From Zooshikella harenae (GTDB lineage Bacteria > Pseudomonadota > Gammaproteobacteria > Pseudomonadales > Zooshikellaceae): a stretch of 40,272 bases of DNA. The stretch lies in the NCBI RefSeq assembly GCF_018837975.1, contig NZ_JAGSOY010000044.1, positions 1 to 40,272 on the forward strand. The letters run 5' to 3'. Made by a program: the position numbers and the translations under genes. Position 1 is the first letter of the stretch, and every line of letters starts with the position of its first letter. Of the stretch, positions 26,603-35,200 are shown one piece after another. The notes beneath the pieces are model-generated. The model worked only from the letters and a program-made list of their open reading frames with translations. It was not told the DNA's origin and did not search any database.

Positions 26603-27531
26603 TGAATAATGAACAGTCGCTTTGGTGGCGTATAAGTAACTCGAATGTCTTTTATCATTTTTTTCGAGATAAAGTGGCTTTCATTAGCGCCACCCTTTTA
26701 TTATTAATTATTTTAGCCGCTATTTTTGCACCTTTATTAACGTCACATAACCCAAATGATCTCGCAACACTCGATGTCATGGATGGTGAAATTCCACCGG
26801 TATGGTCAGAGGAGGGGGATGAGCGCTTTTTATTAGGTACCGATGATCAAGGCCGAGATATTTTGAGTGCCATTCTTTATGGTGCCAGAGTGTCTCTGCT
26901 CATCGGGATTTTTGCGGTTGTTTTACAGTGTGTATTAGGTGTAGTGATAGGCTTGGTTGCAGGTTATGCGGGCGGTCGAGTGGATAGCCTGCTGATGCGT
27001 TTGGCAGATATTCAGTTGTCTTTTTCCTCACTCATGTTGGCTATTATTGTACTGGCTTTTTTTCGCGCTTTTGTCGGAGGTGATTTGTACAGCCAGTTTG
27101 CAATGGTCATACTGATTTTTGTTATCGGTATTGCTGAATGGCCGCAATATGCACGTACGATACGTGCCTGTGTACTTGCTGAAAAAGAAAAGGAGTACGT
27201 GCAAGCGGCTCAAGTCATGGGCTTTACGACGGTGCGTATTATGTTTCGTCATATTTTGCCCAATTGCCTATCCCCCATTTTTGTTATTTCAACTGTGCAA
27301 ATTGCCAATGCAATTATCAGTGAAGCGGCTCTTTCCTTTCTGGGTTTGGGTATGCCAGTTACACAACCTTCACTGGGTTCATTGATAAAAAGTGGGTTTG
27401 ATTACCTGCAAAGTGGACAGTGGTGGATTACCATTATTCCTGGCATGTTCCTTATAGTCTTGGTATTGGTTATCAATCTTCTAGGTGATTGGTTACAAGA
27501 TGTACTCAACCCTAAATTGTACAAGGGTTAG
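26602..27531 (+). CDS. ABC importer permease, DppC type
   Basis: A protein of 309 residues with an N-terminal span (AFISATLLLLIILAAIFAPL), the DppC-type HNPNDL loop and FLLGTDDQGRDILSAILYGA (the typical TDxxGRDxLSR region), and the EAA loop EYVQAAQVMGFTTVRIMFRH. It ends GDWLQDVLNPKLYKG, a characteristic C-terminus of the family. GGAGG lies just upstream, inside the DppB-type gene, so translation is coupled. It forms the membrane channel with the DppB-type protein. Confidence 0.94.
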   Translation: MNNEQSLWWRISNSNVFYHFFRDKVAFISATLLLLIILAAIFAPLLTSHNPNDLATLDVMDGEIPPVWSEEGDERFLLGTDDQGRDILSAILYGARVSLLIGIFAVVLQCVLGVVIGLVAGYAGGRVDSLLMRLADIQLSFSSLMLAIIVLAFFRAFVGGDLYSQFAMVILIFVIGIAEWPQYARTIRACVLAEKEKEYVQAAQVMGFTTVRIMFRHILPNCLSPIFVISTVQIANAIISEAALSFLGLGMPVTQPSLGSLIKSGFDYLQSGQWWITIIPGMFLIVLVLVINLLGDWLQDVLNPKLYKG

Positions 27532-27598
27532 TCTTCACTATCCTTCCCATCCTCATATACCCTAAGGTATATTTCTCAATACACTACATTTAGTTGCT

Positions 27599-27634
27599 GA
27601 GAGCTTTTCTGATAAAGATATCAGGGGAGCTCTC
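27599..27634 (+). repeat. Fifteen-pair hairpin after the ABC operon
   Basis: Left arm 27599-27613 and right arm 27620-27634 pair over 15 positions around a six-base loop: GAGAGCT/AGCTCTC, then TTT against GGG (three U-G wobbles), then CTGAT/ATCAG. The wobbles pair only in RNA read from the + strand; the opposite transcript would have A-C mismatches. It starts 67 bases after the last permease gene. No T-run follows, so it may be a 3'-end stabilising or processing structure or a factor-dependent terminator. Confidence 0.6.
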
Positions 27635-27994
27635 TAGCCAATAATGAATGTTTAAAATTCAGCCTGTAGGTGTTAGCTCGAGGTTAAAGGTATATACTAG
27701 AAGTGGTATATCTATTATCAAGGGTTGTTTATTGACTAAATGTTAGCAGATGACAGTTCTGTAACGTGTGAGATTCGTTTATAGAGGAATGTAGAAAATA
27801 TGTTGGGGGAAATTATTCATTCATTGCTTATTTGACCTATAGGAGAGCATGTGAGTTAGGTTTTGCCAGGAGTATGTAATAAGTAGTGTATGATATGAAG
27901 TATAGAGCCTTAGGCAACTCTTCATAAAAGCGACATAGTGTCATAAAAATGAAATAGTGTCGTCACGGCTTTTTAAGGCAATGGAGTGCAGGGG
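27635..27994. other. Intergenic region before the coiled-coil gene
   Basis: About 360 bases without a gene. Close to the downstream gene the octamer ATAGTGTC occurs twice, at 27935-27942 and 27954-27961 (19-base period); the first is part of GACATAGTGTC. The outer CGACA (27931-27935) and TGTCG (27958-27962) form an inverted repeat. This is a candidate operator for the gene at 27995; otherwise nothing is recognisable. Confidence 0.4.
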
Positions 27995-29269
27995 ATGGAT
28001 TTAGATTATACAAAAATTGTTTTACTGGAGGTTATGGGTGTTGCTGTAGGCATGACCTTTTTTGTATTGTATCGTTACTATAAGTTATCTACTCGGCTAA
28101 AGAGGCTTAACTCAGGGGAGGGTAACGATAAGCAATTACTTGCTCACCTGAAACAGCATTTAGCAAAGCTTGACCATTATGCAGACCTGCCAGAAGTAAA
28201 GGATGTGACCTCTTTTCTGACTGAAGAAATTACAAAAGGACATATATATAGTATTCGTCGTCGTATAATATCCATTGAGTTAGAAGCGCTTGAACATGCT
28301 GAGGATTATCCTGAATATGAAAAACTAGCCGGTGATGGCTATGGAAAATTAATGCAAGAATTTCAGGATGAACTCCATAGGATTTTGTCTACTTACCAAA
28401 AAAGTTATGCGGATATAGTTGATGATCAATTAAAAGAGATTGAAAATCAGGAATACCGGTTTGGATCGATTCCTATTAATTCAATTGCAATAGGTCATTT
28501 GACTGATCAAAGTGCTTTTAATTTATTTAAGGCTATTTTGAAAGTTGAGCGGGAATCGTTACGGAAAAGTGATGATGCTAATATGCAATTGAATGCTTTA
28601 ATTGAAGGGTTAAAGCGATTATTTGGTTATATTACAGAGCGCTATGTAAATCACACGGATGAATCTGAAGGTACGTTAATTAAAGAATATAGTAAGCTAA
28701 TTGTTGGCCAGCATAAAAGAGAGATTCAATTTTATCAAAAGCGTGTTGATTATTTAGAGCGCTTAAAAGATATGTACAAATCTTATATCAATCAAGTCAA
28801 AGTAGGTTTTGATCATGAAAAAACGCATGAGATAATGGTCAATATGAGCGATCTTGTCGATGAGGCTCAAGCGCAAGTAAAGTCATTAGAAGAAGAAATT
28901 TATAAAGACAATAATTTGATTACAATTTTAAAGAATAAAAACCTAGCACTAGAAAACTCTACAATTAGTAATATGCGTGATTCTGTGAAAGATGATGTAT
29001 TAATACGGCGTGTCATTGAAAAAGGTAAACAAGACACAAAACAACTTTTGTCTTTAGTTAAGCAACTAGAGTTTGATAAAAAACAACTAACCATTGAGCT
29101 TAATCAAAAAGAAGTACAAATTAGGTTGTTGTCAGATAAAACCGAAGAAGAAAAGATAAAGCAGTCTTATACAAGTGTATTAAATCGCTTAAAAAAGATA
29201 TCTCACGATTATCGCCATTTGGAAAAGCAATACCTTGACTTGAAGAATCAACAATCGCGCGTTGGCTAA
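27995..29269 (+). CDS. Membrane-anchored coiled-coil protein of unknown function
   Basis: A protein of 424 residues: one N-terminal membrane helix (about residues 8-28, VLLEVMGVAVGMTFFVLYRY), then an almost wholly helical, highly charged body with long coiled-coil stretches (VDEAQAQVKSLEEEIYKDNN; LSLVKQLEFDKKQLTIELNQ; LNRLKKISHDYRHLEKQYLD). No enzyme motif is visible. Orientation N-out with the coiled coil in the cytoplasm is likely, because basic residues follow the helix. GGAG at 27983-27986 sits 8 bases before ATG 27995. It could be a scaffold or cell-envelope structural protein; I do not recognise the family. Confidence 0.75.
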   Translation: MDLDYTKIVLLEVMGVAVGMTFFVLYRYYKLSTRLKRLNSGEGNDKQLLAHLKQHLAKLDHYADLPEVKDVTSFLTEEITKGHIYSIRRRIISIELEALEHAEDYPEYEKLAGDGYGKLMQEFQDELHRILSTYQKSYADIVDDQLKEIENQEYRFGSIPINSIAIGHLTDQSAFNLFKAILKVERESLRKSDDANMQLNALIEGLKRLFGYITERYVNHTDESEGTLIKEYSKLIVGQHKREIQFYQKRVDYLERLKDMYKSYINQVKVGFDHEKTHEIMVNMSDLVDEAQAQVKSLEEEIYKDNNLITILKNKNLALENSTISNMRDSVKDDVLIRRVIEKGKQDTKQLLSLVKQLEFDKKQLTIELNQKEVQIRLLSDKTEEEKIKQSYTSVLNRLKKISHDYRHLEKQYLDLKNQQSRVG

Positions 29270-29438
29270 TTTATTTTTCACTGAAGGTAATAATAATTTA
29301 TCATTGAATGTGACGCTCCCAAGTTATAATATTGATATAAGTTAACATTAGCTGAGAAATAGTCACAGTACCTATTGCTTCCGTCCCTATGCTGTGTTTC
29401 ATTCCGTTGCAGGTGTTAAGGCATTTTTGGAATGTATA

Positions 29439-29981
29439 ATGAAACCAGTGCTTCTACTTTATTATTCTCATGATGGTCAAACTGAAAAAATTATGCAGTT
29501 TATTGCTCAGCAAATATCCTGTCAGTTACCAGTTTCTACCGTTGAACTGACTAATAGAGATGAGTCAATCAATCTGGCAGGTTACTCGGCGGTGCTTATC
29601 GCCGGTGGGGTAAGGTACGGAGGGCATCCCAAAGCCTTAACAACGTGGATTAACAAACACAGTCATCTATTAACAACAAAGCCTACAGGACTTATTTCGG
29701 TTAATCTCACTGCGAGAAAGCCTAATCGAAATCAAATTGACTCAAATCCGTACATCAAAAAATGGCTTTTAGAGCTGAACTTGCGTCCGGATACTGTTGC
29801 TGTTTTTGCAGGAGCTTTGCAGTATTCTAAATACTCATTTTTGGATAAACTGCTCGTCAAACTCATTATGAAGATGACAGAAGGTCCAACTGATACGCGT
29901 CAAGACTATGAGTTTACTAACTGGCAACAGATCGAAGAATTTTCCAAGAACTTTTCGGATTTAATTGTGTCACAGGTTTAA
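29439..29981 (+). CDS. hemG: Menaquinone-dependent protoporphyrinogen IX dehydrogenase
   Basis: A flavodoxin-like enzyme of 180 residues (E. coli HemG has 181) that oxidises protoporphyrinogen IX to protoporphyrin IX in haem synthesis, passing electrons to a quinone, under anaerobic conditions menaquinone. Family features: LLLYYSHDGQTEKI (FMN phosphate loop), AVLIAGGVRYGGHPKALTTW, ISVNLTARKPNRNQ (HemG-specific), RPDTVAVFAGALQYSKYSFL, LIMKMTEGPTDTRQDYEFTN. ATG 29439 gives the usual N-terminus; the 15 extra codons from 29394 are not homologous. The men cluster in the same window could supply its quinone. Confidence 0.93.
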   Translation: MKPVLLLYYSHDGQTEKIMQFIAQQISCQLPVSTVELTNRDESINLAGYSAVLIAGGVRYGGHPKALTTWINKHSHLLTTKPTGLISVNLTARKPNRNQIDSNPYIKKWLLELNLRPDTVAVFAGALQYSKYSFLDKLLVKLIMKMTEGPTDTRQDYEFTNWQQIEEFSKNFSDLIVSQV

Positions 29982-30002
29982 TTAAACGCTGGGATAATAG
30001 TA

Positions 30003-31265
30003 ATGTCCAAATGGTTAATGCAAGCAGGTACTATTGTGCTTGCTTTGTTTCATGTCATTGCTCACGCCAATGATAAGCCTCTGGTTTATTGGGTTTATGT
30101 TAATGAGCAAAAACCTAACCTGATTGATATTAAAGTAGATACCTCTAAACTTGGAATTTTTTCTCTAGAGCAATCACGTTCGCTCAAAAAAGCTGAAAGT
30201 CAAAGTGAAGCGAGTATTACATGTTATAAACCTGGGGGAAAAACATCTGTAAAGATTAATTTTAATCAACAGATTTCTTGCCAAAGCATCACGTGGCATA
30301 CTGAATTAACAGTATTGTCAGATTTTGATTATAACGCTTCTTCTCAGCAGAGTATTTACTCTCCTTCAGGTTGGTGGTTACTTTTTGAGTGGGATAACTT
30401 TCATCGGCTTAAGGGAATTGAAAATGCTAAAGTATGTATAGCGAACAATAAACCCAAATCAAAAAAAGAAAAAAATATTGCATTATGTAGCCCTTTGCCA
30501 CAATCAGATCAACCTCCTTTATTATTAGCTTGGGGGAAACCCTCGACAAGAATTAATGTAGAAAACTTGAAGTTAACCATTTATGCAGATAATGAGTTAT
30601 TGATTCATGAAATAAAAACAATCAAAGAATCACTACAGAAACAGTATAGTTATTTACAAACGGTATTTTCACAACCAGAGCATATGAATCAGGTGCGTGA
30701 CTGGTCATTGATCTGGGTAGGTATAGATAAGAAGCATAAATCCTTAGGTGGTGCAGCTGGTAGTGAGGCCTATATTTCAAATTATCTGGTTGATAAAAAA
30801 CAATTAACCAAACAATCGATTCCAATGTTACTCAAAGTTTCAGCACATGAAACGGTACATAGTATAACGGAATACCCTTTTCCTCTTTGGATTAGTGAAA
30901 GTCTAGCTGAGTATTATGCCTATAAATCCATGCAATTCATTTCCTATTCAGTGAATGATCCACTGACAGAGTGGAAGCAGAAGCGGAATGTAATCCCTCA
31001 TGCTAAAACAGGCTTATATGAAGCTAATCTGAAAGTTTCAGAACAGCATGATATGAGTTATTATCCATTATTTTATGTAAAAGGTGCCGCTTTTTGGCAG
31101 GCTTTGGATAAGGCTTTGCAGGATAAACAAAAGACACTGGATACCTTCATACCCTTGTTAAGTACTGAGACAACTCAACACAAACTTAATAATGCTTTTA
31201 TTAGGCAAGTTGAAGGTATTATTGGTAGCCAACATTGGCAGACATTGGCAAAAGACTATTTTTAA
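30003..31265 (+). CDS. Exported putative metalloprotease (gluzincin-like, short loop)
   Basis: A 420-residue protein with a signal peptide (MSKWLMQAGTIVLALFHVIA, probable cleavage after AHA). The zinc signature H282-E-T-V-H286 is followed by LWISESLAEYYA, where E299 fits the third ligand of gluzincins (compare LWLNEGFA in M1 peptidases). The spacing between HExxH and this glutamate is only 12 residues, shorter than the 18 usual in M1. The N-terminal 220 residues are beta-rich with cysteines at several positions (ITCYKPGG, ISCQSIT, AKVCIAN, IALCSPL), possibly disulfide-bonded in the periplasm. The substrate is unknown. It follows hemG by 21 bases on the same strand. Confidence 0.72.
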   Translation: MSKWLMQAGTIVLALFHVIAHANDKPLVYWVYVNEQKPNLIDIKVDTSKLGIFSLEQSRSLKKAESQSEASITCYKPGGKTSVKINFNQQISCQSITWHTELTVLSDFDYNASSQQSIYSPSGWWLLFEWDNFHRLKGIENAKVCIANNKPKSKKEKNIALCSPLPQSDQPPLLLAWGKPSTRINVENLKLTIYADNELLIHEIKTIKESLQKQYSYLQTVFSQPEHMNQVRDWSLIWVGIDKKHKSLGGAAGSEAYISNYLVDKKQLTKQSIPMLLKVSAHETVHSITEYPFPLWISESLAEYYAYKSMQFISYSVNDPLTEWKQKRNVIPHAKTGLYEANLKVSEQHDMSYYPLFYVKGAAFWQALDKALQDKQKTLDTFIPLLSTETTQHKLNNAFIRQVEGIIGSQHWQTLAKDYF

Positions 31266-31303
31266 ACGTAAGTTACTGTGTGATAGACATAAGGTTTGGC
31301 AGG

Positions 31304-31339
31304 GCCTCATACTAGGCTAATAAACCTTAAGTATGAGGC
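31304..31339. repeat. Inverted repeat, possible bidirectional terminator (1)
   Basis: Arms GCCTCATACT (31304-31313) and AGTATGAGGC (31330-31339) match perfectly, and AGG/CCT inside can extend the stem. It lies between the converging metalloprotease and VOC genes. No T-run follows on either strand. Confidence 0.55.
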
Positions 31340-31343
31340 TGAG

Positions 31344-31390
31344 TGTTTCATAACGACGAGTGCTGTCAATGGTTCATGCGTTATGAAACA
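31344..31390. repeat. Inverted repeat, possible bidirectional terminator (2)
   Basis: Arms TGTTTCATAACG (31344-31355) and CGTTATGAAACA (31379-31390), 12 perfect base pairs with a 23-base loop, placed 4 bases after the previous inverted repeat and ending 8 bases before the VOC stop. Such a pair of perfect stems is unusual for a simple terminator and could be an intergenic repeat. Confidence 0.55.
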
Positions 31391-31398
31391 GTGATATG

Positions 31399-31809
31399 TT
31401 AAATATCGCCTACTTGGTTTGGTGGGGGCTCATGAGAGGCATTTTCTCTTAAACCAAGTTGGTTTCCATCAATGTCTTTAAAATAGGCAAGTTTGACACC
31501 CTGGCCAACATCATCAACTGGGCTGACTTCGACATCTCTGGCAAGAAGCTCCTTACGGGCGCTTTCAATATCTTTTACAACAATCGTGTTGACTTCACCA
31601 CCATTGGTTGCTGGGGTCTTACTTTCCCATAAGCCAATTGCAGCTCTTTTAATGCCTGGCATGTTCAATTGGCGCCATTGAGGGTTTTCAGTAAAACGAG
31701 GGTCTACTTTAAAACCAAGTTTGTTACTATACCACTCAACACTTTTTTTGATATCTCGCACTTCTATCTTTGCGACAAAAGCATACTCGTCGGGAATTAG
31801 GTTTAGCAT
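31399..31809 (-). CDS. VOC-family protein (glyoxalase/dioxygenase-like)
   Basis: A protein of 136 residues with the paired beta-alpha-beta-beta-beta units of the vicinal oxygen chelate superfamily: AKIEVRDIKKSVEWYSNKLGF in the first half and NTIVVKDIESARKELLARDV plus AYFKDIDGNQLGLREN in the second. D-I-D-G-N-x-L is the usual end of VOC domains; the C-terminal glutamate in LGLRE is a likely metal ligand. The reaction cannot be read from sequence; glyoxalase I is not supported because of low motif match. GGAAGAA lies 8 bases before ATG 31809. The upstream region holds large palindromes, so expression may be controlled by a dimeric repressor. Confidence 0.85.
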   Translation of the reverse strand: MLNLIPDEYAFVAKIEVRDIKKSVEWYSNKLGFKVDPRFTENPQWRQLNMPGIKRAAIGLWESKTPATNGGEVNTIVVKDIESARKELLARDVEVSPVDDVGQGVKLAYFKDIDGNQLGLRENASHEPPPNQVGDI

Positions 31810-31832
31810 AATATTTCTTCCATGAAAAAGTC

Positions 31833-31913
31833 ATGTTTAATAAACATATACCCACAGCGAAGGGTAAATTTATCAGATTATCATTTACTGATATGTATAT
31901 GTTAAACATATAC
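31833..31913. promoter_or_regulatory. Two palindromic operators upstream of the VOC gene
   Basis: Site 1, ATGTTTAATAAACAT (31833-31847): 7-base arms around one A. Site 2 (31895-31913): 19-base perfect palindrome, GTATATGTT, central A, AACATATAC. The undecamer TAAACATATAC occurs in both (31841-31851 and 31903-31913), 62 bases apart, and GTATATAC recurs at 31928-31935. The sites begin 24 bases before the VOC start and probably flank its promoter. The repressor gene is not next to it. Confidence 0.6.
31848..31866. repeat. Short dispersed repeat, first copy
   Basis: TATACCCACAGCGAAGGGT is repeated as TATACCCATAACAAAGGGT at 31960-31978 with 16 of 19 identical bases. All three differences are transitions. 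Each has ACCC/GGGT ends that can pair. Confidence 0.5.
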
Positions 31914-31959
31914 TACTGATACTTTGAGTATATACGTTATACGGTCAATTTCTAGAATC

Positions 31960-32067
31960 TATACCCATAACAAAGGGTTTTTAGGCGCGGCCGTCAAGTG
32001 ATGAATTCCCGGGAGCTTATATTAATAAGTGACTAGGGTGGCAGTTAAATGCTCCTGCATAAACTGC
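31960..32067. repeat. Probable dispersed intergenic element
   Basis: Starts with the second TATACCC...GGGT copy, then CGTCAAGTGATGAATTCCCG and TAAGTGACTAGGGTG, and ends in a hairpin GCAGTT..ATGC (32041-32052) / GCAT..AACTGC (32057-32067). Nothing here codes for protein. From memory, blocks like GTGACTAGGGTG next to TATACCC ends occur as dispersed intergenic repeats in marine gammaproteobacteria; that needs a genome search. Confidence 0.4.
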
Positions 32068-32160
32068 ATTCACACCATCCTTGGTTGTTCAAGAACGTTG
32101 ACAACAAACCCTAAAAATGATTCGTGAAGGGTATATCATATGCGCTAATGCTGTAATATG

Positions 32161-32191
32161 CTCACTGTGGTATGAGCTAAACCACAGTGAG
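32161..32191 (-). terminator. Hairpin after the giant gene, possible terminator
   Basis: Perfect 11-base arms CTCACTGTGGT (32161-32171) and ACCACAGTGAG (32181-32191) with a 9-base loop, 12 bases beyond the stop of the 1606-residue gene. No T-run follows on the minus strand, so termination may need Rho or the hairpin may only protect the mRNA end. Confidence 0.5.
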
Positions 32192-32203
32192 TCTTGCGTC
32201 GTA

Positions 32204-35200
32204 TTAGTTAAAATACTCTTGATACACAACCATTTTACTACAGTCTTCGGTAATCCATTTTTTGATAGCCTCTTTCTTTTCGTGCTCTGAACTTGAGTAA
32301 AATGCAACATCAAGAGGTTTATAGGTTTTTACTTCTTTATTATTTTCGAACCACTTAGCGGCCTCTTTAGTCTCGTTGATATTTTTATAAGCGGTCCACG
32401 GCGTATTTTTAAAATCGTACAATTTATCTGGGAGTGACAGTACATATGACCCTTCAATATCTTCATTGTCTAAACCACTATCACCGCTGGTCGTTATTTT
32501 GGCATTGAATCCCCAGAATATTGTACTGCTTCCCCGGCCTACGCCTGGTCTTCCTATTTTAGAGTGGTCATTTGAATAGTCCCAGTGTTTATCTGTAATA
32601 CCAAAAGGTCTGAGCGCTCTCACTGCTTTACCTGTAAAATTGTGGTATTCCGGAATAATTCTTACTGCAAAAATATTTTTTCGTCTATCTGCATAAATAT
32701 CATTTCCAGCAATAAGGTCGATTAAATTTAATCCCCAGCTACGGCTAATAGGATCTTCAGTGAGATCTGTGATAGACGTTAGGGCTTCACTACTGGATAA
32801 ACTGTCTAATAATTCTTGAGTCAGTGAACTGGCATTTTCTTTATCCACTAAATCCCACTTGATTGTTTGTTCCCCTCGTCCTTCTCGTACAATATCGCCA
32901 ATATACTCAAGCTGAACATTAAAACTGGGTCCCTTATCAGAGCTACCCGTAAACTCTGATAATGCCACTGTGGCAGGGATATTTTTCCAGTTAATGTTTT
33001 GGTTTTTGTAAGATTCCAATTTAGATTGTGCTATTTCATCACTTACTACCAAAATTACGATTTCCAGAGGTTTTTTCCAATCATACTTTATTTTAGCCAT
33101 AGGGCCATAGTTTGCCCCGATAGGGTTATAATAGTGAACGCGTTCATCATTAACTGTTTTAATATAATCCTGATCAGGAAATATGTATTTTTTCATGCCA
33201 TCAAGTTTAACGAGCATATGTACTTTGGGATTGTTAAATAACTCGGGATATTTTACGCCTTCTTCAGCAATCGCTAAGAAAGCAGGGTCAAGCAGTAAAT
33301 GTTCATCTTTGACCTTAATGGTTTTACTGGTATCTTTGGGGTCAGGTCGTTGATACTCACGCTCAGGGTCTAACGACAACTCAAAGACAGCATTATAATT
33401 TCGTTCAATTAGGTGCATATATTCATTTTGGTGTTCATTGCCTGAGACACGAATGAGACGATGCGTACTGCCATTATTGGCCAATGTGACGGCGAAATAG
33501 TATTTCATTGACCAAGCGCCGAGGTACGTAAAAAGTCCTTTTCGACGTTCAGAAATAAACTGAGATGCCATAGGCTTAGTACCAAAGATAACTTGACTGC
33601 CATATTGGTAGGAAGGATGATAAACGACACCATAAAGCGTTCCATCACTTAGCATTTGATTAACGGCATCGGTTTTATCTTGTGGTAATAAATCATTTGC
33701 GGTGAGTTTGCGTATCCAAGTGGATTGCTTTGGACCATTCATGTTTTTCAAATCACAGCGTATACACTGAAACTCAGCCGGAATAATATAGGTAATCCCT
33801 TGTTCATCCCACGCTTTAAACTTTTGTCCTACTTCAGCTTTTAATATGACAATAATCCGTATTTGATGATAGGGGGTAATGGTTTTATGTGAACTGACGG
33901 GTTTCCAATCATCTTTGTTTTTACAAAAACGCTCTCGTGCATAGATTAAAGTGTGTTCATAGCTTTCATAATTAAGCTCAGCGTTATAATCTGTTTTAAA
34001 AGCACGCATTAACGAAATAAGGCTTTTGTTACTAATATAATGAATAGGAAATATTTCTTGGAATTGTGCTTTTATTGTTTCATCAATAGGGGCATTATAA
34101 CGTGCACCTATGTAACTAGCGCCTTGAATAATATGTGTACTCTTTAAGTTTACCAAGTTGGAGAACACAGCTAGAGGTAAAGTATCAGAGTCAGAATTTG
34201 CATCTGTATTAAGCGCTAAGGGCATAGTGACTTCATAAATTCCTTTTCCTGTTTCAATGGTGTCACGGACAAAGTCTTTTTCTTCTTCGCTAAAGTCTTC
34301 TGCCGTCCATTTTTGAATAGTTTCTTCTTTTTTATAGTGTCCCAGAGAAACTCGGTCAATCAAGCCAGCCCACTCAACCCGTGTTACCCAGTATTCATCT
34401 AGCCCAATGGGTACTATAGGGTTGTAATCAGCGTACCAGCCATCTTTTAAAATATAATTTTCGATATATTCATGAATAAATAAATCATCAATGGCGGTTT
34501 GGTAGGCGGCATCACCTTGTGACTTATGTTTGCTGGCTAGACTGCTGGCTCTAAAAATTAAGCCCACCAAGCCATTAATAGCCATTGCTCGAATATGGAA
34601 TTGTTGATAAAGTTTTTGGAAGTACTCATTTTGTTTACTATTATCCATTAAGCTTAAGGTCGCATTAACATAGTCTAGTTCTTGGTGACTATTAAATAGT
34701 TTTTTAGCTTCTTGGATGCCATGACCATGAACAATATTGTTGACTTCTTCAATGACTGAAAACATTGCTTTAGCGGCTTCTTTGGCAGTACGAATGCCAA
34801 TGGCAAATGCCTGCACAACAGGGACAAATGACAATACGCCAGTGATCATGTCAAAAGCGGATTCTGCTGCGGCAATCAAGGCATCATCAATACCTGCTTG
34901 AGCTGCAACGGCTCGGCTACGGTGCTTCTCCAGCATATCAATTCCCTCTCGGCTGGGTGGATAGAGGAAATCAACAGGATTTTTAGGCACAACAGCAACC
35001 ACACGACGGCTTTTTTCGTATTCAACTTTGCCATTGGCATCTTTAACAGGTTCGCTTTCACCTTTACCTATAATGTTAATTCGGTTTGCAGTGACATCAT
35101 CAGCGATTGCCAATAGTTTATTTTTAACGGTCTTAGCGCGTTCTAATGACAAAACTTCATTGTAACGCTCTGTTCCCTTAGGGCAGGCATGGCCTTCTAA

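Noticed and set aside
31895-31913. Palindromes near the VOC gene as a CRISPR or attachment site
   Set aside because: Only two related copies, no regular spacers, no cas or integrase genes nearby.
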